Below the pieces are notes generated by a model. It ran no database searches, was not told the origin of the DNA, and saw only the letters and a program-made list of their open reading frames with translations. The translations under genes were made by a program, and so were the position numbers. From an uncultured Pirellulaceae bacterium (GTDB lineage Bacteria; Planctomycetota; Planctomycetia; Pirellulales; Pirellulaceae): a stretch of 10,525 nt of DNA. The DNA is taken from contig CAMYNE010000127.1 of the NCBI GenBank assembly GCA_947259675.1, forward strand, positions 1 to 10,525. The letters run 5' to 3'. The first letter of the stretch is position 1, and each line of letters opens with the position of its first letter. Shown piece after piece: positions 1-6,818 of this stretch.

Positions 1-1339
1 ACTCGCTGTCGATTGCCTGAACGCCCGATTGGTCGAACACCGGTGCTCCCGTAAGTGGGTCCGTCCTGGGTGTTTGGCGACGGTTAAGTCCAACGCTTTC
101 CGATTGCAGCCAATATCGGGGAACGCCAATACGGCTCGTTGTGAATGCGGTACCGTAGGCTTGCAGGTTGTTTTCATCGACCTGTTGAATCACGTCTGCT
201 TTGAGACGAACCAACCCTTGAAACTGTTGAGCCGTCGTCAGGACTTCGGCATCGAGAATCGTGCCGCGTTGAAAGTTCGCGTCGTAGTACATCTGCTTGG
301 CATAGATCACTCGCCTGTCCTTGGCGAAAATGACGTTACCCTCGAGGTAGACTTCTCGGCGCGTCGAACCGTCACTCAGCGTGCTTTGCCAAACGACAAC
401 ATTGTCGGCCAGAATCACAACTTGCCTGTCTTCGTCATCGCGAAATTGCTCAAGCTGAGCAATCTCCTCACTATCGATGGTGACCCGCACGCCGCCGGTA
501 CCAATGAAATACCCTTCATTCGGATTGTTCGGATTCGTCTGGTAAGTCCCGTTGAAATCGGCGGCCGAATCGCGAGCTGCAAAGTTAATCGTCGCTTGAG
601 GAACTCGTGTTCCCGATGGATTCGGATTAACAACGACAGGTGTGGGCTGGGGTCCACCCTGAATACCGGACAGGTTCGGTTCAGAAAAGGTACCTTGTGA
701 GACAGGTATGCCGGGTACAACTTGTTGGACGACTCCAGTTTGTGGTGATACAACAAACTGCCCCTGTCCGATTTGAGGATTTGCGGCGCCGGTCTGGAAC
801 TGAGTTTGGGCGACCGACGTCGCCAAACCGTTTTCCAGCGCCAACTGCGCTCGCGTGAAAATTGAGGGTCGTGGATCGGAGCCCAGATCGCGAGCATTGA
901 TTGAAAGATCGACAGTTGAAGCCGTATACAGCCGTCCCAGCCAGACTTCGTCGACAATCCGATCTGGCCTCTGGCCAGGCAATGAGTTTTCATCAGACAT
1001 CGACAGATCAATCACCACGCCACCTTCCAGATAGACGATCACTTTGTACGCCTTGGGCTGATCATCGACTTGGTCCAGCACATCTGGAACCTCGACCCAG
1101 AGGATCGCCTCGTTTGCAGAAATCGAGAGCTGTTGTTGTCGGATTTTTACCTCACCTTTCAAATGCAATGTCTCATAGGCTCCGGCACGAAAGCGAGTGG
1201 CATCAGCTGACGACACCGAGATGGAACTCTCGATATCAGGTCGAGCAAAAGTGATTTCTTGAGATGACGCCGTTGGCGAAAAGAGCACTGACCCAACAAG
1301 AAAAACCAACGTCATCGTTGATCGAGTCATAGCGCGCAT
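1..1339 (-). CDS. OstA/LptD-like outer-membrane (LPS) assembly protein, N-terminal part; cut by window edge
   Basis: The minus strand is open from an ATG at 1339 (second in-frame ATG at 1330) through base 1, giving about 446 residues with the C-terminus outside the window. Residues 1-27 look like a signal peptide: arginines, a hydrophobic core MTLVFLVGSVLF, then a small-residue cleavage region before QE. Two OstA/LptA-like beta modules follow. The first is near residues 45-115 (LHLKGEVKIRQQQLSISANE, then VYLEGGVVI). The second is near 283-415 (VYLEGNVIFAKDRRVIYAKQ, then FTTSRIGVPRYWL). A Q/P/G/N-rich linker joins them. In the family, this domain lies at the periplasmic N-terminus of LptD, ahead of the outer-membrane barrel that inserts LPS. 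The barrel would be off the window, so LptD is inferred; a stand-alone OstA-domain protein is possible. GGAG lies 2 nt before the 1339 ATG and 11 nt before the 1330 ATG, so the start is not settled. Long ORFs in other frames here are shadows. Confidence 0.8.
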   Translation of the reverse strand, partial: MRAMTRSTMTLVFLVGSVLFSPTASSQEITFARPDIESSISVSSADATRFRAGAYETLHLKGEVKIRQQQLSISANEAILWVEVPDVLDQVDDQPKAYKVIVYLEGGVVIDLSMSDENSLPGQRPDRIVDEVWLGRLYTASTVDLSINARDLGSDPRPSIFTRAQLALENGLATSVAQTQFQTGAANPQIGQGQFVVSPQTGVVQQVVPGIPVSQGTFSEPNLSGIQGGPQPTPVVVNPNPSGTRVPQATINFAARDSAADFNGTYQTNPNNPNEGYFIGTGGVRVTIDSEEIAQLEQFRDDEDRQVVILADNVVVWQSTLSDGSTRREVYLEGNVIFAKDRRVIYAKQMYYDANFQRGTILDAEVLTTAQQFQGLVRLKADVIQQVDENNLQAYGTAFTTSRIGVPRYWLQSESVGLNRRQTPRTDPLTGAPVFDQSGVQAIDSE

Positions 1340-1742
1340 CACTCCAGGACACGCGGTGTGACGTGATTCGAAAAACTGAATTAATCGACGTACTAAGTTC
1401 AAGCTGAACCAATCGCCAGACGATGAAATTGATTAAGGCTTCATAGGTAAAATCTCGCTTTCCACATGCGCACTAGAAGCGCCCACGGTGGTCCACGATC
1501 GATACCGTTTTTTAGCGTGGCGAAGTATAGGAACCGCCCGAATGGGCAACAAGCCAAATCAAAGTTGCTGGTGTCGACATTTGACCCTCCTTTTGGTTAG
1601 ACTGCTATCAGATTTCGATAGCAGATTTTTTGCCAAGAGTCTCTTCTTCGTCTTGCAACTCAAGCTTCAGCTCGTGGAATTCACACGCCCTTGAAATTGC
1701 TGACGGTGAACTGCTCCGAAAGATAGAGAAATCTGGAAAAAC
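1340..1742. other. Intergenic region between the divergent OstA-like gene and cutA
   Basis: No convincing protein gene lies here. A 68-codon plus-strand frame at 1488-1694 has no recognisable features and runs through a terminator. The stretch holds small stem-loops: GCCC-gaat-GGGC at 1536-1547 and the palindromic GTGGTCCAC near 1488-1496. A strong intrinsic terminator reading rightward sits at 1602-1631. Because no gene precedes that terminator on the plus strand, the segment about 1455-1631 could be a small RNA of roughly 170 nt, or a leader transcript ahead of cutA. No convincing -35/-10 pair was found; TAAAAT at 1448-1453 is the best -10-like hexamer but has no good partner. Confidence 0.5.
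1602..1631 (+). terminator. Rho-independent terminator with no upstream gene on its strand
   Basis: CTGCTATC (1602-1609) pairs perfectly with GATAGCAG (1617-1624) across a 7-nt loop. The stem is followed by one A and six Ts (1626-1631). The other strand has no T tract after the stem, so it acts rightward. It lies about 110 bp before the cutA start. It either ends an unannotated small RNA or attenuates a cutA leader. Confidence 0.7.
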
Positions 1743-2075
1743 ATGAGGCAACCCATCATTGTCCAAACGACGTGCGATCAACGAGAGATATTGGAAAAGA
1801 TCTCAAGTGAATTAGTCGAATTTCGGCTGGCGGCATGTTGTCAAATTAACGGCCCCATGACCAGCATTTATCATTGGGAGGGCAAGGTCGTCCACTCGCA
1901 GGAATGGATTTGTTCCATCAAGACGGTTTTCGATTGCCTGGATCAAGTCAGTTCGGAAATCAAGCGAATGCACAGTTACGAAGAACCCGAGATCGTCGCG
2001 ACTCAAATTGTTGGGGGCAGCGAGAGTTACCTTAACTGGATCAAATCAGAAGTTTCGCTCGAAAATGATGGATAA
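1743..2075 (+). CDS. cutA: Divalent-cation tolerance protein CutA
   Basis: This gene encodes a 110-residue protein with the full CutA1 fold signature, the normal length for the family. Visible hallmarks are the N-terminal strand IIVQTTCD, the RLAACCQI segment near residues 29-36, SIYHWEGKV near 41-49, the strand EWICSIKT, the SYEEPEIVA segment near 78-86, and YLNWI near the end. CutA proteins form very stable cytoplasmic trimers related to PII signal proteins and are linked to copper and divalent-metal tolerance; the exact biochemical role is poorly defined. The ATG at 1743 is preceded by a weak GGA about 7 nt upstream and is supported by alignment to the family N-terminus. The gene stands alone, converging on the UGDH gene with a 30-bp gap between stop codons. 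An orphan terminator upstream suggests a possible leader. Identification is firm; physiological role is only as known for the family. Confidence 0.93.
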   Translation: MRQPIIVQTTCDQREILEKISSELVEFRLAACCQINGPMTSIYHWEGKVVHSQEWICSIKTVFDCLDQVSSEIKRMHSYEEPEIVATQIVGGSESYLNWIKSEVSLENDG

Positions 2076-2105
2076 CAAAATGAGAGGCGAGCAGCTAGCG
2101 CACTT

Positions 2106-3439
2106 TCAGAATTGGTATTCGCAAGCGTGGCTGTGGCTTCCAGCCGCAGTACTGGGGCAGGATGCCCCAGCCACTGAACAATAGCTTTGAAAATGCTCGA
2201 CGGTCGGCGGACGGCCAATCGAGTAGTAGGTAAACCCTTGTTCTCTCATCACCTTGGGGTCATACAGGTTCCGCCCATCGAAAATGACTGGGGTTTCCAT
2301 CTTCCCTTTCATTTCATTGAAATCGGGGTGTCGGAACATATCCCACTCCGTGTTGATGGCTAGAGCGTGAGCCCCTTCAAGAGCATCCATGGCTTGTTCG
2401 GCATAATCAACAGAATCGCCGAGTTCTTCCTTACGTACATTTTCCATTGCCTCCGGATCGAAAACGACAACGCTGGCACCCATCTGCAGCAGTTGTTTGA
2501 TCAAAACAACCGCCGGTGCTTCGCGGATGTCGTCGGTTTTCGGCTTAAAGGCGAGTCCCCAGACCGCGATTCTCATGCCGGCCAGATTCCCGCCATAGTG
2601 CTGTTCAATCTTTTTCATCAGCACGTTTTTCTGACTATTGTTGACCTCATCGACCGCATCCAAAATGGTCGGCGGCAAGTCATTGTTCCTGGCCATCGCC
2701 GCCAAAGCCCGAACGTCTTTCGGGAAGCAACTTCCGCCGTATCCGACACCCGGGAACAAAAATGCAAACCCGATTCGCTGATCGTGACCAATCCCACGAC
2801 GAACGTCGTTGATGTCTCCGCTCATTGCCTCACAGAGATTCGCCATCTCATTGATGAAACTGATCTTGGTGGCCAACAAAGCATTCGCGACGTATTTGGT
2901 CAGCTCTGCACTCTCCGGTGACATATTCAAGAACGGCTTGTCCGTTCTCAGAAACGGCGAGTAGAGTTCTTTCAATACTTCGGCAGTTTCTGATTCTCGA
3001 GTCCCGACAACGACTCGATCTGGATACATAAAATCGTTGATCGCCGCGCCTTCTTTCAAGAACTCAGGATTACTTGCAACACGGTAATATTTCTGATTCG
3101 CAGCGAACAATCGTTCATAGATTCCCTGATTCGTACCGACCGGAACCGTACTCTTGGTCACGATGATCGTATCGTCGTCGATGTGTGGAGCAATGCCCGC
3201 CACAACGTTCCAGAGCGCCGACAAATTTGCCGAACCATCGTGAAGATCAAACGGCCCGCCTTCGAGTTTCGTTGGACGAGTTCAGTCAATCCCGGTTCAT
3301 AAATCGGGATTTCGCCTTGATTAAGCCGATCAATTTTTGACTGATCGATGTCGACACAAGTAACTTGGTTTCCGCTTTCGGCAAAACAGGTACCGGTCAC
3401 AAGTCCAACATAGCCGGTGCCGATCATTGCAATTTCCAT
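2106..3439 (-). pseudogene. UDP-glucose 6-dehydrogenase, disrupted by an internal frameshifting deletion
   Basis: UGDH oxidises UDP-glucose to UDP-glucuronate with two NAD+, feeding exopolysaccharide and nucleotide-sugar synthesis in the cytoplasm. The N-terminal frame starts at ATG 3439, with GGAAG about 7 nt upstream. It shows the Rossmann motif GTGYVGLVTG, CVDID and IYEPGLTELV up to FT at codon 67. At about 3239-3241 the reading frame changes: DGSANLSALWNVV continues in another frame to TGA at 2106. This second part holds TKSTVPVGTN, the segment around ATKISFINE, the catalytic-cysteine motif GGSCFPKD, FKPKTDDIREAP and the final YYSIGRPP. Compared with the family, roughly 23-25 residues are missing at the junction, including the VAVGTP-type NAD loop, and they are absent from every frame. 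The missing length must be 1 modulo 3 (for example 70 or 73 bp). Everything else is intact, so this is a recent mutation or an assembly error. The last ~20 codons run through a REP-like pair, giving an atypical tail. Confidence 0.85.
2127..2174. repeat. Inverted pair of REP-like palindromes with GTGG heads (BIME-like), in the UGDH 3' end
   Basis: On the plus strand, GTGG (2127-2130) is followed by a hairpin CTGTGGCT-tcc-AGCCGCAG (2131-2149, one G-T wobble). After TA comes a second hairpin CTGGGGCA-gga-TGCCCCAG (2152-2170, perfect 8 bp), followed by CCAC (2171-2174), the complement of GTGG. Each half is thus a GTGG tetranucleotide plus an 8-bp stem with a 3-nt loop, in inverted orientation. 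Such GTRG-headed palindromes are the known hallmark of REP sequences mobilised by RAYT transposases. It sits between two convergent genes, a typical REP location, but overlaps the UGDH reading frame. A RAYT link is inferred; none is in the window. Confidence 0.7.
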
Positions 3440-3622
3440 TTTTATCTTCCACTATTCTGAGAAATTTTTTGATTGTTCAACAGTTCCTGACGCAAAAATC
3501 AAGAACTTACTATAGTTGGTGTCGATTCTTTTTCTATCCCTTTTGATTTACAGGCATCTCAGGGAACCAGTTTAGCGATAAGACGAAAAAAGAGTCATAC
3601 CGATTTCGATTCAAACTTCGTC

Positions 3623-3654
3623 CCAAACTCCCCCCGGTTCGGAGCGAGTTTTGG
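3623..3654 (-). terminator. Stem-loop downstream of gyrA, possible terminator
   Basis: CCAAACTC (3623-3630) faces GAGTTTTGG (3646-3654), an 8-bp stem with one bulge and a G/C-rich loop. It begins 22 bp beyond the gyrA stop. No T tract follows on the minus strand, so it is not a textbook intrinsic terminator; it may protect the mRNA 3' end. The rest of the 3440-3675 gap shows only a lone TATAGT hexamer (minus, 3514-3509) that could be a -10 for the UGDH gene; no good -35 was seen. Confidence 0.3.
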
Positions 3655-3675
3655 CACTATCTCGAAAAATGGCCC

Positions 3676-6375
3676 TTATTCGTCTTCGTCTGACGAGTTT
3701 TGATCTTCGGCCTGCATTTCTTCGTCTGAAATCGTTGATTTAAGGCTTGCATCCGAGTCATCAGCTGGCGACGAATCCTCAGATTCATCCCCTTCATCGC
3801 GAGGAACGCGGACGACGACTGCTAGCGTGTCGCCTTCATCAAGCCCCATGATCCGCACGCCTTGCGTATTACGGCCAATGGGTTTGATATCGCGACAAGA
3901 AATTCGCTGGATTTTTCCCCGAGCCGTCATCAACAGAATTTCATCCTCGTCAGTTACCGGAACGACACTGATCACTTGGCCATTGCGTTTGGTTGTTTTG
4001 ATGTCTCGAACACCCTTGCCGCCTCGTTTCTGGGTGCGATACCGTGCACCGCTGGATTCAGGATCTTCGTCCGAGTCGTTATCTGAACCAATTCCAAAAT
4101 TGGTTCGCTTGCCATACCCGTTTTCACAAGCAGTCAGCAATGTCGCATCGGGGTCCACGACAACCATGCCAATCAACATGTCGTCGCCGACCAGACTAAT
4201 GCCTTTCACGCCGCTGGTATTTCGTCCCATCGGACGAGCGTCGGATTCTGCAAATCGAATTGCCATGCCGTTGGCCGTCGACAAGACAATGTCGTCACCG
4301 TCTTTGGCGACGACCGCATCAATCAACTCGTCATCTTCGCGAAGTTTAATTGCGATGATGCCGCCTTTTCGGGGGCGACCGTAGGCCGACAAATGCGTCT
4401 TTTTGACAAGCCCATTCTTCGTTGCCATCATCAAATAGTGATCTTCAGCAGTAAAGTCTCGAATCGCACGGCAGTCAGCGATTTTTTCGCCTTCTTCGAG
4501 CGAAATCAAGTTCACGATCGCTCGACCTCGACTCTCACGAGATAGCTGAGGCAATTGGTGAACTTTGAGCCACATCACTCGCCCCTTGCTGGTAAAGAAC
4601 AACAGGTAGTCGTGAGTGCTGGCGGCAAAAACGTGTTCAATCGGATCTTCGTCTTCGCTCTTCGCGCCTTTGATGCCCTTACCGCCTCGTCGTTGAGCCC
4701 GATAGGTACTCACGGGCGTACGCTTGATGTACCCCCGATGGCTGATTGAAACGACCATGTTTTCTTCTTCGATCAAATCTTCAAGATCGATATTGCCAAT
4801 CTCTTCGGATGACAACTGAGTCCGACGGGCATTCGCATGTTTGCGTTTGATTTCAGCCAAATCTTCTTTGATGATATCCAGAATATGTTGATCATCGGAC
4901 AGAATTCGCAAATGCTCTTTTATTTCTTCGAGCAATTTGGCGTGCTGCTCAGCGAGCCGTTCCTGCTCCAGATTGACCAGCTGGCCAAGAGTCATTTTCA
5001 GAATCGCGTCGGCTTGCACGGCGGTCAAATGATAATTGTCCGACTCACCTCGTTCTTCCTGGAATAACGCAAAGCCAGCGTCACCCAAGGCCCTCTTCAT
5101 CATGGCAGCCGGGCATTCGATTCCCATCAAGCCTTGTTTTGCTTCGACCTGTGTTTTTGATTTTCGAATGATGGCAATAATCTGGTCGATGTCGGCAAGG
5201 GCCAACAAGAGACCTTCGATCGTGTGTTTTTGCTTCCGCGCGCGGGCCAACAGGAATTGAGTTCGCCGCCGAATCACATTGACGCGATGACGAATAAACT
5301 CGCGCAACATCTGCTTGATGTTTAATTCTCGCGGTTTGCCGTCGACCAACGCCAGAAAGATCATCGAGAATGATGTCTGTAACGGCGAAAACTGATAGAG
5401 CTGATTCAGGACGACCTCAGGGTCCGCGTCCCCGCGAAGATCAATCATCAGCTTCACAGGTTCTTTGAGATCGCTCAGATCTTTGATCCCGGTGATCCCC
5501 TTGACCCTGTCACCCTTTACGAGAGCGGCGATTTTTTCGACAACGGTATCTCGAACTTGTTGATACGGAATCTCCGAGACCACAATTCGAAAACGGTTCT
5601 TTTTGTGTTCTTCGATCTCGCATTTCGCTCGGACCGTAATCGTACTTCGTCCAGTATGATAAGCCCGGTAGATACCCGACCGGCCACAGACTATTCCGCC
5701 TGCGGGGAAATCGGGTCCCGGCATCACAGTCATGATTTCATTGATACTGCATTCAGGATTATCGATCAGCATTCCAAGTGCATCACAGACTTCTCCCAAA
5801 TTATGAGGTGGGATCGAAGTCGCCATACTAACCGCAATCCCGCTGGCACCATTGACCAGAAGATTAGGAAATTTGGATGGCAGGACGGACGGCTCAAGTC
5901 GTCGTTCGTCATACGTCGGCACGTAATCAACCGTGTCCAGTTTTAGATCATCCAGTAACAACGAAGCTACAGAAGACAGTCGCGCTTCCGTATAACGCAT
6001 CGCAGCCGGAGGCAGTCCGGCGATCGAACCAAAGTTACCCTGCTTGTCGATCAAGACGTGGCGCATGTTCCACTCTTGGGCCATCCGCACAAGCGTTGGA
6101 TAGACGATGCTCTCACCATGCGGATGATAATTCCCGCTGGTGTCGCCGGAAATCTTGGCGCACTTGACTCGATTCGATGCGGGTCCCAGATTCAAATCAT
6201 TCATCGCAACCAGGATTCGTCGCTGCGACGGTTTTAGGCCATCCCGAACATCAGGCAAGGCTCGCGAAACAATCACGCTCATCGCGTACGTAAAATAACT
6301 GTTTTTCAATTCCTCTTCGATGGGTATTTCACGGATATCTCCATCATTATTTTCGTTTGCTGAATCAGTCGACAA
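3676..6375 (-). CDS. gyrA: DNA gyrase subunit A
   Basis: This gene encodes an 899-residue GyrA, the breakage-reunion subunit of the A2B2 gyrase that introduces negative supercoils using ATP. The N-terminal topoisomerase domain begins at IEEELKNSYFTYAMSVIVSR. The catalytic arginine-tyrosine pair is R127-Y128 in AAMRYTEARL. In the quinolone pocket, Ser89 matches E. coli Ser83, and Pro93 occupies the Asp87 position. The coiled-coil and tower follow to about residue 535. Six beta-pinwheel repeats fill the C-terminal domain, with a canonical GyrA box QRRGGKG at 561-567 and a second box-like QKRGGKG at 782-788. An acidic insert (about 764-775) and an acidic 38-residue tail end the protein. The start is TTG at 6375: an in-frame TGA lies 12 nt upstream, no ATG is available before the conserved region, and AAAGG sits 8 nt before the TTG. 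gyrB is not adjacent. Identification is certain. Confidence 0.97.
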   Translation of the reverse strand: MSTDSANENNDGDIREIPIEEELKNSYFTYAMSVIVSRALPDVRDGLKPSQRRILVAMNDLNLGPASNRVKCAKISGDTSGNYHPHGESIVYPTLVRMAQEWNMRHVLIDKQGNFGSIAGLPPAAMRYTEARLSSVASLLLDDLKLDTVDYVPTYDERRLEPSVLPSKFPNLLVNGASGIAVSMATSIPPHNLGEVCDALGMLIDNPECSINEIMTVMPGPDFPAGGIVCGRSGIYRAYHTGRSTITVRAKCEIEEHKKNRFRIVVSEIPYQQVRDTVVEKIAALVKGDRVKGITGIKDLSDLKEPVKLMIDLRGDADPEVVLNQLYQFSPLQTSFSMIFLALVDGKPRELNIKQMLREFIRHRVNVIRRRTQFLLARARKQKHTIEGLLLALADIDQIIAIIRKSKTQVEAKQGLMGIECPAAMMKRALGDAGFALFQEERGESDNYHLTAVQADAILKMTLGQLVNLEQERLAEQHAKLLEEIKEHLRILSDDQHILDIIKEDLAEIKRKHANARRTQLSSEEIGNIDLEDLIEEENMVVSISHRGYIKRTPVSTYRAQRRGGKGIKGAKSEDEDPIEHVFAASTHDYLLFFTSKGRVMWLKVHQLPQLSRESRGRAIVNLISLEEGEKIADCRAIRDFTAEDHYLMMATKNGLVKKTHLSAYGRPRKGGIIAIKLREDDELIDAVVAKDGDDIVLSTANGMAIRFAESDARPMGRNTSGVKGISLVGDDMLIGMVVVDPDATLLTACENGYGKRTNFGIGSDNDSDEDPESSGARYRTQKRGGKGVRDIKTTKRNGQVISVVPVTDEDEILLMTARGKIQRISCRDIKPIGRNTQGVRIMGLDEGDTLAVVVRVPRDEGDESEDSSPADDSDASLKSTISDEEMQAEDQNSSDEDE

Positions 6376-6391
6376 TTTATGGGCCTTTCAG

Positions 6392-6403
6392 ACGATCGAT
6401 CGT
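6392..6403. promoter_or_regulatory. Perfect 12-bp palindrome just upstream of the gyrA ribosome site
   Basis: ACGATCGATCGT is fully self-complementary. It ends 3 nt before the AAAGG ribosome site and 16 nt before the TTG start of gyrA. Such a site could bind a dimeric regulator or form a short hairpin near the ribosome site. There is no direct evidence for either, and short GATC-rich palindromes occur by chance. Confidence 0.25.
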
Positions 6404-6551
6404 TTATTTGAATCAGAAATACGGGTTCAGAAATTCACCATCGCCAGTTTTCCGATGAGCAAGATGCCTCGCAAACAAGCAATTCTTCGGGAGACGAATC
6501 CAAACTCATTGTTTCGTGCAACAGTGAAAGAAAACCCGGTTTTGGGCGGGC

Positions 6552-6605
6552 AAAAAGATTGCCTTCAGAAAGGCAAAAACCGCCGAAAAAACCAGTGTTT
6601 TTGCC
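6552..6605 (-). promoter_or_regulatory. Terminator plus overlapping alternative hairpin in the gyrA leader (attenuator-like)
   Basis: Read on the minus strand toward gyrA, TTGCCTT (6576-6570), loop TCTG and AAGGCAA (6565-6559) form a 7-bp stem followed by TC and five Ts (6556-6552), a compact intrinsic terminator. Just upstream, GGCAAAAAC (6605-6597) can pair perfectly over 9 bp with GTTTTTGCC (6580-6572). That second arm shares 5 nt with the 5' arm of the terminator, so the two structures are mutually exclusive: an antiterminator/terminator layout about 180 nt before the gyrA start. Alternatively, the terminator may simply end an antisense or upstream transcript. Whether a promoter lies further upstream is unknown. 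Confidence 0.4.
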
Positions 6606-6818
6606 TCCTGAACGGAATGGCCAATTCTATCAAATCCGCTTCGAATCCACAACGACAGTCACCACCAAAACAGTGCATAAAACCCCGTAAAAAAGCCGCG
6701 TCTACCGGCCGGATTGAGTCGCCACAACTCGCTCACTTCGGCGACCCAAAACCGAGTCCAAACCGCAAACAAGTTTCGATTCAATTTCGCCGCCAAGTGG
6801 AAGGTGGAAGCGACAACA

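Larger units (their letters stand above)
6376..6818. other. Divergent intergenic control region between gyrA and the toroid-protein gene
   Basis: This gap serves both divergent genes. A plus-strand frame (6320-7030) crosses it and overlaps both genes, but it looks like a chance reading: basic, low in recognisable motifs and with no ribosome site. Contents seen: the gyrA ribosome site AAAGG (minus, 6388-6384), a perfect 12-bp palindrome at 6392-6403, a cluster of overlapping inverted repeats at 6531-6605, and the palindromic CCGGCCGG near 6706-6713. No strong sigma-70-type -35/-10 pair was found for either gene. Confidence 0.45.

Noticed and set aside
29..1254. Several long frames over the left 1.3 kb (plus 29-700, 640-858 and 901-1254; minus 415-1011)
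   Set aside because: They are arginine/proline-rich, without recognisable motifs, and overlap the continuous minus-strand OstA/LptD-like frame, which has a signal peptide and family motifs.
1488..1694. 68-codon plus-strand frame upstream of cutA
   Set aside because: It has no clear ribosome site or family features and reads straight through the strong terminator at 1602-1631.
3158..3439. A separate short 93-residue gene at the UGDH N-terminus
   Set aside because: Its first 67 residues are the UGDH Rossmann N-terminus; the rest is out-of-frame reading past the deletion, so it is part of the broken gene.
3440..3675. Possible tRNA or small RNA in the gap between UGDH and gyrA
   Set aside because: No cloverleaf, T-arm consensus or terminator with a T tract was found; only one imperfect stem-loop is visible.
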